DNA of 64,000 nt from Desulfobacter sp. (GTDB lineage Bacteria; Desulfobacterota; Desulfobacteria; Desulfobacterales; Desulfobacteraceae): positions 1,977,501 through 2,041,500 of the forward strand of contig CP054838.1 of the NCBI GenBank assembly GCA_028768545.1, given 5' to 3'. Of the stretch, positions 8,666-16,841 are shown piece after piece (position 1 is the first letter of the stretch; every line of letters starts with the position of its first letter). The notes under the pieces were generated by a model that was not told the DNA's origin, made no database searches, and was given only the letters and a program-made list of their open reading frames with translations. Made by a program: the position numbers and the translations under genes.

Positions 8666-9169
8666 ATGACCGACAACGATATTTTACGGCGGATCCGCTA
8701 CACCTTTGATCTTGGAGATTCTAAAATGATGGCAATTTTCGGCCTGGCAGGGCTTAAAGTCACCCGGGCCCAGGTCAGTGACTGGCTGAAAAAAGAGGAT
8801 GATCCCGCCTATGTGGAATGCCCGGATAAAACACTGGCCATATTCCTCAACGGCCTGATCATTGACAAGCGGGGCAAAAAAGAGGGTCCCCAGCCTGAAC
8901 CGGAAACCCGATTAAACAACAATATCATATTCAGGAAATTAAGAATCGCCCTGGATCTCCAGGCCGATGATATTATGGAAATCCTTGCCCGGGCAGGGAC
9001 AGCGATCAGCAAGCATGAGTTGAGCGCTTTTTTTAGAAAACCGGGGAACCGGCATTTCAGAACCTGTAAAGACCAGGTGCTTCGTAAATTTTTAAAGGGT
9101 GTCCAGGATACCTTCCGTCCCAAGGTCTGGTCTGCCCCTGCCGAAGACCGGACAGATTCAAAAGGGTAA
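8666..9169 (+). CDS. DUF1456 family protein (YehS-like)
   Basis: This 167-residue protein is built of two similar helical halves. The N-terminal half starts NDILRRIRYTFDLGDSKMMAIF and the C-terminal half NNIIFRKLRIALDLQADDIMEI. That internal duplication and the final FLKGVQDTFR match the DUF1456/YehS family, whose molecular role is not established. It lies between the GNAT gene and the zinc-finger gene with almost no spacing, so it is part of the helicase cluster. Confidence 0.85.
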   Translation: MTDNDILRRIRYTFDLGDSKMMAIFGLAGLKVTRAQVSDWLKKEDDPAYVECPDKTLAIFLNGLIIDKRGKKEGPQPEPETRLNNNIIFRKLRIALDLQADDIMEILARAGTAISKHELSAFFRKPGNRHFRTCKDQVLRKFLKGVQDTFRPKVWSAPAEDRTDSKG

Positions 9170-9175
9170 TCCTTC

Positions 9176-9529
9176 ATGCATCCAGACCAGAAACAAGAAA
9201 TTCACCAGGCCATGGTTAAAAAGATCAAGGCCCTTAAAAAAAGCATTAAAACCTTTGGGCATTTGTCAAAGCCGGTATCACCGGACAATGCCATTGGCCG
9301 GCTGACCCGGATGGAGGCCATCAGCAGCAAAAATATCAATGCCGCCTCCCTTGCAAAATCAAAGCTCACCCTGAAAGCACTTGAAAAGGCCCTTGAATCC
9401 ATTGAGGATCCTGATTTCGGCCTCTGCCTCAGTTGCCAGGAGCCCATTCCCCATAAACGGCTGATCATCATGCCAGAAACCTCTCTTTGCGTGGGGTGTG
9501 CAGAAAAACTCAATTCAGGACAAAAATAA
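9176..9529 (+). CDS. TraR/DksA-type zinc-finger protein
   Basis: The 117-residue protein has a helical N terminus and a C-terminal C4 zinc finger, C84-x2-C87 (CLSC) and C105-x2-C108 (CVGC), as in DksA/TraR proteins that enter the RNA polymerase secondary channel. It lacks an obvious acidic DxxDxA coiled-coil tip, so it may not act exactly like DksA. It is last in the helicase-GNAT-DUF1456 cluster, 6 bp after the previous stop. The 200 bp that follow (9530-9729) show no gene and no clear terminator. Confidence 0.8.
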   Translation: MHPDQKQEIHQAMVKKIKALKKSIKTFGHLSKPVSPDNAIGRLTRMEAISSKNINAASLAKSKLTLKALEKALESIEDPDFGLCLSCQEPIPHKRLIIMPETSLCVGCAEKLNSGQK

Positions 9530-9729
9530 GCCAGGCTGACCATAAATACAACCGGCTTATTGTTTTGTTCTCCTAACATTTACTTTCATTTATTCTGTAT
9601 TATATTAAGCCTATGGAAAAACAAATCCGTTAGGGTGGCATTCAGCCATCGATCCGCTTTCACTGGCTTCGGCTGCCCCTGCACTGGTTTTTTAAAATAT
9701 AAAAACAATCCTGTTAAGGAGATAAAAAT

Positions 9730-10059
9730 ATGAATTTAAATGCCAACCTGCCCGCCCTGGACCCGGAAGGATTTTTGGTGGATATGAACGAGTGGACCGA
9801 AGAGGTGGCCTGTGATTTGGCCGACCGGGAAGGAGTCTCCCACGAGTGCCCTTTGAACAGAGAACAAATGGACATTATACATTTTGTCAGAGATTATTAT
9901 CAACGGTTTGAAGCCTTTCCCATTATCCGGGCCGTGTGCAAACATGTAGGGCAAGACAAGGCCTGCCAGTACGAACAATTTCCCGACCCCATTACGGCCT
10001 GGAAAATCGCAGGACTGCCCAGGCCCACCCCGGAAGTTTTGGCAAAGATAAAGCATTAA
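9730..10059 (+). CDS. DsrC/TusE-family protein lacking both C-terminal cysteines
   Basis: The 109 residues match DsrC (GFLVDMNEWTEEVACDLADREG and FVRDYYQRFEAFPIIRAVCKHVG). Canonical DsrC has two cysteines in its flexible C-terminal arm, used as a trisulfide sulfur carrier for DsrAB. Here the arm reads ITAWKIAGLPRPTPEVLAKIKH, so the first Cys position and the penultimate Cys position are both replaced. That pattern fits the RspA-like branch proposed to be regulatory rather than catalytic. AAGGAG lies 8-9 nt before the ATG. It is monocistronic as far as can be seen and is followed by the paired structured elements. Confidence 0.85.
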   Translation: MNLNANLPALDPEGFLVDMNEWTEEVACDLADREGVSHECPLNREQMDIIHFVRDYYQRFEAFPIIRAVCKHVGQDKACQYEQFPDPITAWKIAGLPRPTPEVLAKIKH

Positions 10060-10180
10060 TAAGGGCTGTTTTTTTGCCCGTGCCAGAAATCAAAAATTTA
10101 TGTATAAGATGGGTTCGCCTGGTATCAATTTTATCCGGTATCACCCTTTCCCTGGTACACGGTTTAAAGAAGGTCTGTGC

Positions 10181-10343
10181 CCTAACCCGGCGGGGGCACG
10201 GGTGGGTACTTCACCTAAAGCATTCCCGGTCGTCCTGACCGGGAATGCAACGGACGCTCTGATGATTTGCGGTCCTGCAATCATTCAGAGCTCACGCCGG
10301 TTCAGCATCCCCCCCGCACCCCCGCCTGATTCCCCTGGTAAAC
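10181..10343 (+). ncRNA. Structured element B (omega-RNA/HEARO-like candidate)
   Basis: This 163-nt segment has the same layout as the element at 5228. It starts CCTAACCCGGC. The outer strand GGCGGGGGCACGGGTGGG pairs with 10308-10327. A GGTGGGTACTTCACC hairpin is followed by TAAAG. A perfect hairpin lies at 10220-10248 (GCATTCCCGGTC, loop GTCCT), and a second at 10256-10291 (GCTCTGATGATT, loop GGTCCT). The shared ACGCCGG leads into the closing strand, and the end reads CCCCTGGTAAAC. CCTGGTA also occurs at 10113 and 10151, just upstream. No ORF belongs to it. Confidence 0.5.
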
Positions 10344-10440
10344 TTTCACGGTTGTAAATTCTCCAAAAAAAATTTAGGACCTCAGACAAAACAAGGGGTT
10401 TTAAGAAATGGCCATCAGCAGATTTTAATAAACGGCGTTC

Positions 10441-10601
10441 GTAAACCGGGGTCTCCAGGCTGTGGCGGGGATGGCTTGCCAGCGGCGTGAGTACAGCCGG
10501 ATGTCAGGATGACAAATCCGGTTGTACTCACGCTGTGTAGCGGATCAGGACGATCCGCGGAAGTTTAGCTGGAAGCCCTCTTCGTTACGGCCGGGTTCAG
10601 G
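10441..10601 (-). ncRNA. Structured element C (omega-RNA/HEARO-like candidate)
   Basis: Read on the minus strand this 161-nt copy starts CCTGAACCCGGCC. It has a GCTTCCAGC hairpin followed by TAAAC, the hairpin at 10540-10558 (GCGGATC, loop GTCCT, GATCCGC), a long hairpin at 10487-10531 (GTGAGTACAACCGGAT with tip GTC-ATCCT-GAC) and CACGCCG, and ends CCCCGGTTTAC. The outer stem is weaker than in the other copies. It faces element B, with about 97 bp between their 3' ends. An IS4 copy has inserted within 20 bp of its 5' end. Confidence 0.45.
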
Positions 10602-10619
10602 CTAACTTTTACTTTTTTC

Positions 10620-11930
10620 CAGTGATGTCCGGTTAGGTTTTTGCTTGCTCAATAATTTTTTGATCTTTGACAATATTGTCCCTGTTTGAACTATGAGAGC
10701 CCTGCTCCTCGCAGCCAAACAGGTCATTTAGAATGGCGGTTCGCAGCTGCCGAACTCTTTTGATCGTGACCTTTTCATTAAACTGTTTTTGGCAATGGAT
10801 TGCCAGTAACAGGTAAGTGATAAGGCCGCCAAGAATCTGAACCATAAGGCCGTATTCACTGCGGGCAATGAGATGATATACCTTCAGATGTTCTTTCCAC
10901 CATTTGAAAAAATCCTCAATGGTCCACCGGAGTTTATAAATTGTTGCTATTTGTTCCGCTGTTAAATCATGCCTGTCAGTTGCCACATAGTATTTGACGC
11001 CAGCAATTTTATAGCCAACAACCCGAACAGGCCTTTTCGTCTGGTTTTGATTCGGAGTACCAAGTTTAACCAGTGCATCATAAAAAATGTAGCTGTCGGA
11101 AGGGGTCTCGTGGTTATCAATAATTGTTCTTGTTGTCCTGGTTTTTATACGGCAGACAAAATGTTTGCCTTGCTCCTGAAGCAGGTCAAATTCTTTATGG
11201 GATTGATATCCACGATCCATAACACCTGTTTGCCCCTTGGAAACTATTTTGGGAACAAAGGTGCGTTCAGCGCCGTTGCCTTCAGTCAAAAAGATTTTGT
11301 TTGGGATTCCGTGATTAATGTCAAATCCGCAATGTACTTTGGCTTTTTTACTTCCTTTTCTGTAGTTCGCCCAGTGCATTGAAAGGACTGCATTTATGAG
11401 ACTACCGTCAATGGAAACCAACTCTCCTAACTCGGCGTGTTCACCCGGATGACACTCAAGAGCCTGTTTATAAAGATCCTCAAAGATAAATTGCAGTTGT
11501 TCGAGTCCCCTGTGATTGATGGCTTCACAGAAACTACTACGGCTGATACCACCGTCTGGCGCAATATTTTCTTTAGCAAAAACATTCTCCTTGAGATCCT
11601 GAATTAAATGTCGGGCAGACTTGTGCTCCTGAAGATGGAAATAAACCAAAGCATTTATCTGGTCTTCGAATGTCATTTTTAAAGGGCGGTCTCCTCGAGA
11701 TTGTAATTCCGGTGCTTTTGAAAGTGACTTTATCAGAGGGCACCTGAAATTGTCAAAGTTCAGGGACCGTAGTTGTTTTTTAGGGACTGAGATGTGCGTC
11801 ATTTGAGCTCCTTGAGTTAAATTTTCAAGGCGCACAAAAATTTTTACGCACATTTGTCAACACAAAACAGACTGTTTTTTCAATGATTTTAGATGCTTTT
11901 TATATGCAACAACCTAACCGGACACTACTG
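10620..11930 (-). mobile_element. IS4-family element, copy 1, with 9-bp target duplication
   Basis: The inverted ends are CAGTGATGTCCGGTTAGG at 10620 and CAGTAGTGTCCGGTTAGG inward from 11930. The flanks carry the direct repeat ACTTTTTTC at 10611-10619 and 11931-11939, so this is a simple transposition event. Length is 1311 bp. The sequence just beyond (11940-12190) holds no recognisable gene. Confidence 0.95.
10633..11802 (-). CDS. IS4-family transposase (copy 1)
   Basis: The start chosen is the ATG (MTHISVPKKQ) behind AAGGAG rather than upstream non-ATG starts, giving 389 residues. The N terminus has the DUF4372-like region (FEDQINALVYFHLQEHKSAR). The DDE core shows LVSIDGSLI (first Asp) and GVMDRGYQSHKEFD (second Asp). 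The IS4 signature Y-x2-R-x3-E-x6-K is seen exactly in YKLRWTIEDFFKWWK. It is intact and nearly identical to the copy at 26920. Confidence 0.95.
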   Translation of the reverse strand: MTHISVPKKQLRSLNFDNFRCPLIKSLSKAPELQSRGDRPLKMTFEDQINALVYFHLQEHKSARHLIQDLKENVFAKENIAPDGGISRSSFCEAINHRGLEQLQFIFEDLYKQALECHPGEHAELGELVSIDGSLINAVLSMHWANYRKGSKKAKVHCGFDINHGIPNKIFLTEGNGAERTFVPKIVSKGQTGVMDRGYQSHKEFDLLQEQGKHFVCRIKTRTTRTIIDNHETPSDSYIFYDALVKLGTPNQNQTKRPVRVVGYKIAGVKYYVATDRHDLTAEQIATIYKLRWTIEDFFKWWKEHLKVYHLIARSEYGLMVQILGGLITYLLLAIHCQKQFNEKVTIKRVRQLRTAILNDLFGCEEQGSHSSNRDNIVKDQKIIEQAKT

Positions 11931-12192
11931 ACTTTTTTCAAATCTTTTTTGAAAACACTGGCAGAAATCAGCTATTATTCTAAATTCTTTGTTTGCCCAA
12001 AATCAGCTTTCTCCGGTATATTCTTGATTTTTCCAGCTCCTCGGACAGGAACGAAAATAACCTTGCTCTTCTGCGGTCGGGTCTTTTTGCGACCCGTAGC
12101 AAGAGCATTGTTGGAAACCCATATTAATTCTTAGAATGCTGTTTAAAATTCGAAAATCAAAGTGTAAGCCGCATTCCAACACATTATTTTTG

Positions 12193-12536
12193 TTATTGGT
12201 CCGTATCCAGAAAGTCAAAGCGACCTATTCGTAACAGATTTTCTCTGGCACGTTCTGCATGTTCACGGACCTCGTCATCTATAGAATTAAGGCCTGCCAT
12301 CAGAATGGGTTTGGCTCTTTCTGTAGATAAAAATATCCTTTTATCTTGATCCATAGAATCTGTGATTTTAACAAAGCATTCAATGACTAATGGTAAATGT
12401 TCCGGAAGAAATTTATTTAATGCTCTTAACTCTGAGTAAAGGTTTGAATCTTGTGGAACTCCTAAATCGAGAATTTTCTTAAAAGAGACTAAACGCCATT
12501 CAGAATCCAAACATTCGGCTTCCAGCCAAGAGCTGA
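12193..12536 (-). pseudogene. C-terminal fragment of a helical (HEAT-like) protein
   Basis: The frame runs from the IS256 copy 3 boundary (SSWLEAECLDSEWRLV) to the stop, about 114 residues. The last part, SIDDEVREHAERARENLLRI, reads like a HEAT-type helical repeat. The protein's own N terminus is lost at the IS junction. Endings of this kind occur in large NTPase or SIR2-type proteins, some with defence roles, but the fragment is too short to assign. No function is claimed. Confidence 0.5.
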
Positions 12537-13985
12537 GGAATGTTCAGAATTCTGTGTCACGGTTTCGGTTCCCGGATCTGCCTCAGCGCCAGCGGAAGTA
12601 AAAGTCAGGTCCGAGAATGGGCCTTCAATCAGCCACGTCGGAGGAGTTGACTTTTGCTGGAGTGGAGTTCCTGGAACCATCTTTTCCATCTGTAAATAAA
12701 TCCCTATCAAATTCCCAGCTCTTTATCCAGCCGGCCTTCAAAGAAAATTGCCAACTGGGAAATTGTCAGTGACCAATTTTGAATCGGCATTGTCCATTTT
12801 TTACTGGCGTTCTGGATCCCCATGTAAAGCAGCTTTAACAGGCTGTCCTGGTTCGGGAATGATCCCTTTGTTTTGGTCAGTTTTCGAAACTGTCGATGCA
12901 CAGCCTCAATGGTATTTGTGGTGTATATTATCCGTCGAATCTCTTCTGGATATTTAAAGAAATGACTGAGGCGTTCCCAGTTGTTCCGCCAGGATTTTAT
13001 CACAATCGGGTATTTGTCATTCCATTTATTTTCCAAGATATCCAGTTCTTCTTCGGCCAGATCCTTATTGACCGCTTTATAAACACGTTTTAGATCTGCC
13101 ATAAATTCTTTTTTATTTTTGGAACCAACGTATTTCAATGAATTTCGGATCTGGTGGACTACGCAGAGTTGAACTTCTGTGTCCGGGAATATGGTCTCAA
13201 TGGCCTCGGGAAAACCTTTTAGACCATCAACACAGGCAATCAGGATATCTTTTACCCCTCGGTTTGAAAGGTCTGTTAACACCTGCAGCCAGAAGTTCGC
13301 ACCCTCATTCTCGGATATGTACAGCCCAAGAACCTCTTTGCGGCCCTCGATATTCACCCCAAGAATTGTGTAAACGGCTTTGCTGCCGACCTTTCCGTTT
13401 TCTCGTACTTTATAATGTATGGCATCAAGCCATATGATTGGGTACACATTTTCCAACGGCCTGGCTTGCCATTCTTTGACGGTATGGATGATTTTATCGG
13501 TAATGGTGCTCAGAGTGGCATTTGAAATCTCAAGTCCATAGATTTCCTGTAAATGGGAAGCCATATCATTATAACTCATGCCCAGGCCGTAAAGGGCTAT
13601 TATCTTTCTTTCAATTTCATCGCTGAGCGTTGTCTGATGTTTTTTGACGATCTGTGGAGAGAAGGTTCCGGCCCTGTCACGCGGGGTTTCCAGCTCAAAT
13701 TTACCATCCAGGGATTTAATGGTCTTTTTGCTTTTTCCATTACGGCGGTTGGCAGAAACTTCCTGCCCGAGATGGGACTCCAACTCTCCTTCAAGAGCAG
13801 CTTCAGCAAGATTTTTGATTAATGATGTAAGGACGCCGCCCTTACCTGTGAAGGGTTTACCTTCCTGGATGCCTTTAAGGGCTTTTTGAAAATCAAATTC
13901 GGTGTTTTCTTCGGTCATGTCAGTTCTCCTTATTTAGCTGAGTATATCAGCTTTCATTCAACTGACACAGAATTTTGAACGCCCT
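12537..13985 (-). mobile_element. IS256-family element, copy 3
   Basis: This is a complete 1449-bp copy on the minus strand with the same ends as copies 2 and 4. The flanks (TCAGCTCTT on the low side, CTGATTCAT on the high side) do not form a target duplication. The low side is a truncated gene. The high side is non-coding, 13986-14381; in that stretch I see only a possible terminator near 14250-14285 (GGCC-rich stem followed by T7). Confidence 0.95.
12707..13918 (-). CDS. IS256-family transposase (copy 3)
   Basis: Intact 403-residue mutator-type transposase with the same catalytic regions as the other copies. It carries His in KIIHTV and Gly in GKVGSK like the copy at 99, and Glu in FELETPRD like the copies at 3021 and 24655. 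This makes it intermediate between the two pairs. Confidence 0.95.
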   Translation of the reverse strand: MTEENTEFDFQKALKGIQEGKPFTGKGGVLTSLIKNLAEAALEGELESHLGQEVSANRRNGKSKKTIKSLDGKFELETPRDRAGTFSPQIVKKHQTTLSDEIERKIIALYGLGMSYNDMASHLQEIYGLEISNATLSTITDKIIHTVKEWQARPLENVYPIIWLDAIHYKVRENGKVGSKAVYTILGVNIEGRKEVLGLYISENEGANFWLQVLTDLSNRGVKDILIACVDGLKGFPEAIETIFPDTEVQLCVVHQIRNSLKYVGSKNKKEFMADLKRVYKAVNKDLAEEELDILENKWNDKYPIVIKSWRNNWERLSHFFKYPEEIRRIIYTTNTIEAVHRQFRKLTKTKGSFPNQDSLLKLLYMGIQNASKKWTMPIQNWSLTISQLAIFFEGRLDKELGI

Positions 13986-14381
13986 CTGATTCATTGGGTT
14001 TCCTTTATTGTTTCATCGCGGTGCTGCCGCCGCAAACAGTTGAGTTAAAAACCGCCACTTCCAAAGATCAAATCACTACCACGATGGAAATGGACTGTAA
14101 ACAATTTCCAAAACCTGATCAAAGGGTCTGTTCAATTGTTTTTCAGCCAAGGCGGATCGTTCGTTCTCGATCCCGGACCTAGGTGGATATAAAAATATTT
14201 CTTGTACTCAGAATCAAGGCTCAGAACGCCGGTTTCTTTGCATTTGTGGTGGGCCGGCCAACCTTAGGGCAGGCCTTTTTTTATGGTATTTAACCGTTTA
14301 CACAGGCCTGGATTTAGGGTATCAACCCCAGAATAGATACGCTTGACGGTTAGCTGCAAACAACCCAAAAGGACAGAAAAA

Positions 14382-14894
14382 ATGCTAAATTTCATGGAAG
14401 CCGTCCCCTTATCAGTCTTTCTTGTGTATATCAGATACATTGATGCCAGCATCCCTGGAAATTGGAAACTTCCCTTTATTGTCAGCGGAATTGCCGCCCT
14501 TGTTCTTATCTTTGTCTGGTTTTTAAAAAAAAGGGGGATGAATCCTCTTTTTTTGGGAATCAATCTTTACCTGCTCTCCGGGGCCATGGCATTTATCGGC
14601 CACCAATGGTGGCTTCCCCGGATATACAATGATCTGGAGGCCTCGGGGATGCTTTTGTGGATAATCGTTGTGGGGATTTTTACCACGCTCCTGAGCCCCG
14701 GAGGATTTGTGGGTACCCCCTGTTCTTGTAAAAACCGTATTCGAAAATATTCCGTTTACCTGTTGATGGCTGCCTGTGTCGGGTTTGGCCTTTCCTGGGG
14801 GTTTCAAGGAGATAAATTGCTCTCGGAGATCATTCCTTTTGCAGGGCTGTTTTTTATCCAAAACAGGTTAAAATATAGATTGAATACCCTTTGA
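14382..14894 (+). CDS. Hypothetical multi-pass membrane protein
   Basis: I do not recognise this 170-residue protein. The ATG at 14382 (MLNFMEAVPLSV) is preferred over an upstream non-ATG start. Hydrophobic segments near the N terminus, around FIVSGIAALVLIFVWFL, LGINLYLLSGAMAFIGH, MLLWIIVVGIFTTLLS and YLLMAACVGFGLSWGF predict four or five membrane helices. A CSC motif lies in a loop before the fourth segment. It converges with the DUF2293 gene, and the two stops flank a shared terminator-like hairpin. Confidence 0.65.
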   Translation: MLNFMEAVPLSVFLVYIRYIDASIPGNWKLPFIVSGIAALVLIFVWFLKKRGMNPLFLGINLYLLSGAMAFIGHQWWLPRIYNDLEASGMLLWIIVVGIFTTLLSPGGFVGTPCSCKNRIRKYSVYLLMAACVGFGLSWGFQGDKLLSEIIPFAGLFFIQNRLKYRLNTL

Positions 14895-14923
14895 AAAAAG
14901 TCCTTTAGCCCAGGGCTTTTTTC
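14893..14923. terminator. Bidirectional terminator-like hairpin
   Basis: GAAAAAAGTCCT pairs with AGGGCTTTTTTC around a short loop, overlapping the stop codons of the two convergent genes at 14894 and 14905. A- and T-runs on either side fit termination in both directions. Confidence 0.5.
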
Positions 14924-15597
14924 AGGGGGCAGTCTTTTGGGGTGTCCCGGCCCTGGCGGTAATCCTGGAGCAGGGCCAATGAGGCCTGGGCCAGTTTTCT
15001 TCGAACCTGACGCCGCTCTCCTTTTATCCGGGCAATGCGCATGGATTCATAGGCGGTGACCTTATGGCGCATCCAGGCAATCACGGCAGCCTGTGCCCTT
15101 TTTTCAATGGGGATGCGCTGGGTTCTGGCCACGGTGCCTGACCCCACCGGGGTGGCATGCAAGGTGATTTTTTCGCCCATATCCCGGGCCATGGCCTGGT
15201 ATTTGGGGTGAAAATTTAAAAATTGGATCACCTGGAAATAAAATTCTTTAACATAGGCGTCGTGTTGCACCTGTTTGCGGGCCAGGGTTTTCTCACGCTG
15301 TTTTGCATATTCCGGGGTGGAGCGTTTTTCCAGGATCATGGCTTTGGATTCTTTTATATCCTGGGCACTGGCCCAGATTCCCTTGGATATTTTGCGTCTG
15401 CCATGGTTCACCTGAACCTTCCAGCTGGGTCCCCTGGTTTTGACCTGCCGGGTTACGGCGGCATCTCCGGCAGGCAGAAACGCCCAGTCCTTCGGGGGCC
15501 TCAGTTCTTCACCAGACTCAGACAAGAGGGTTTGGGGGCGTTTCCCCGGAAAAACAATGAGATGGGGATGGTTTGTTTTTAATGGTTTAGATGTCAT
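14905..15597 (-). CDS. DUF2293 domain protein
   Basis: This 230-residue basic protein ends in the DUF2293 signature: a long helix with AVIAWMRHKVTAYESMRIAR followed by KGERRQVRRKLAQASLALLQDYR. The first 100 residues are Pro- and Lys-rich with PKDWAFLPAGDAAVTRQVK. Function is unknown; the charge suggests nucleic-acid binding. It follows the tyrA gene by 12 bp on the same strand and may be co-transcribed with it. Confidence 0.8.
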   Translation of the reverse strand: MTSKPLKTNHPHLIVFPGKRPQTLLSESGEELRPPKDWAFLPAGDAAVTRQVKTRGPSWKVQVNHGRRKISKGIWASAQDIKESKAMILEKRSTPEYAKQREKTLARKQVQHDAYVKEFYFQVIQFLNFHPKYQAMARDMGEKITLHATPVGSGTVARTQRIPIEKRAQAAVIAWMRHKVTAYESMRIARIKGERRQVRRKLAQASLALLQDYRQGRDTPKDCPLKKALG

Positions 15598-15609
15598 GGA
15601 ATCGTTGAT

Positions 15610-16752
15610 CTATAATCGTTCAATGAGCTTGTCAATAATAAAGGTGCTTTCTCTCATGGCCTGCTCACTAAAGGGGCCGAACCATTGGGCCACCTGGCTG
15701 AACTGGCGGATGAATCCTTTTTTGTCGTTTTTGTCCAGCATCTCTATCTGGCGGCTGAAAGAGTCAATAAAATCCTTGAGCAGCTGGCGGCGTTCAGGCG
15801 TGGCAAAGATGATTTCAGCATAGAGGTTGGGGTCCTGGGCAAAGAGCCGGCCGACCATGCCCAGCTCCAGCCGGTAAATGGGGCTTGAAAATTCCAGGGT
15901 CCGCTCCAGCTGCACATGGCGGTGGTAGAGAAAATCCCCGAAACAAAAGGTGGCAAAGTGGCGGAGGGCCTGGACGATTTCCATGACCTGATCATGTTCC
16001 TGGGCCGTGGCCCGGACAATGACAGCGCCCCAGAGGGCCAGCTGTTCTGTGAGCCATTGGCAGGCAGGCTCATCTTTTCCCGGACAGGTCACCATGATCT
16101 GTTTGTCCAATGATTCCGACGTCGGGCCGAACAAAGGGTGAAGTCCCATGACAGGCCCCTTGTGGAAACGGCACATGGCATCCAGGGGGCCTTTTTTCAC
16201 CGAGGTCAGGTCGGCAAGAATGGTGTGGGCGGAAAGGTAGGGGCAGACCGCTTCCACAATAGCGCAGGTGGTTTCAATGGGCACTGAGACCAACACCAGA
16301 TCAACACCGCTACAAAGCTCTTTGGCTGAATCCCAGTCTTCTTTGTCCAGGGTGCGGACCTTATACCTTGACTGGGAAAAGAGTCTGGCAAAGAATCTGC
16401 CCATCTGGCCTTTGCCCCCGATCACCAATACGGATGCATCCGGCCGGATGCCCTTGCGTTCCATTTTCTGGGTCTGTTTGATCCTGGACTGACGGAGGAT
16501 AATCCGGTACAGGTCTTCCATGAAGTCCGGATCCACACCGGCCCTGTCAGCCTGGGACCTGAGCCGGTAGATGAGATCCTCTTCCCTTGCCGGGTGGTAT
16601 ACGGGCATGTTGTGGTTCTTTTTCAGGGCCACCACCTGCTCAACCTGTTCCTGGCGTTTTTCAATCAAGGAAAGGATTTCAGAGTCAATGCGGTCAATCT
16701 CATCCCGCAGGGGCCTGATTTTTTCTAAAAAAATTGTATTGTCTTTTTCCAT
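15610..16752 (-). CDS. tyrA: Bifunctional chorismate mutase / prephenate dehydrogenase (T-protein)
   Basis: The protein converts chorismate to prephenate and then to 4-hydroxyphenylpyruvate for tyrosine synthesis. The N-terminal ~85 residues form an AroQ-type chorismate mutase (LRDEIDRIDSEILSLIEKR, VVALKK, PAREEDLIYRLRSQA). A Rossmann NAD-binding domain follows (VLVIGGKGQMGRFFARLF), then the dehydrogenase helical domain with GLHPLFGPTSESLDKQ, where the catalytic His lies. The ATG at 16752 (MEKDNTIF) gives the normal family length of about 380; an upstream TTG start is rejected. This fused form is typical of Gammaproteobacteria. No ACT domain is seen. Confidence 0.93.
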   Translation of the reverse strand: MEKDNTIFLEKIRPLRDEIDRIDSEILSLIEKRQEQVEQVVALKKNHNMPVYHPAREEDLIYRLRSQADRAGVDPDFMEDLYRIILRQSRIKQTQKMERKGIRPDASVLVIGGKGQMGRFFARLFSQSRYKVRTLDKEDWDSAKELCSGVDLVLVSVPIETTCAIVEAVCPYLSAHTILADLTSVKKGPLDAMCRFHKGPVMGLHPLFGPTSESLDKQIMVTCPGKDEPACQWLTEQLALWGAVIVRATAQEHDQVMEIVQALRHFATFCFGDFLYHRHVQLERTLEFSSPIYRLELGMVGRLFAQDPNLYAEIIFATPERRQLLKDFIDSFSRQIEMLDKNDKKGFIRQFSQVAQWFGPFSEQAMRESTFIIDKLIERL

Positions 16753-16841
16753 GGTATATGTTCTTTTTTGACCTTGGTCCTGCAAATGGGTTGCATACCA
16801 TCAAAACCTATCAATTTCAAGAATGATTGACAATATAAATC

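Noticed and set aside
5228..10601. Group II intron or CRISPR origin of the structured elements
   Set aside because: No domain V-like motif, GTGYG start or maturase was seen, and there is no regular repeat-spacer pattern.
15223..15582. Long antisense frames over housekeeping genes (also over tyrA, purDE, cvfB and others)
   Set aside because: They mirror codon bias of the real genes on the other strand and show no domains.
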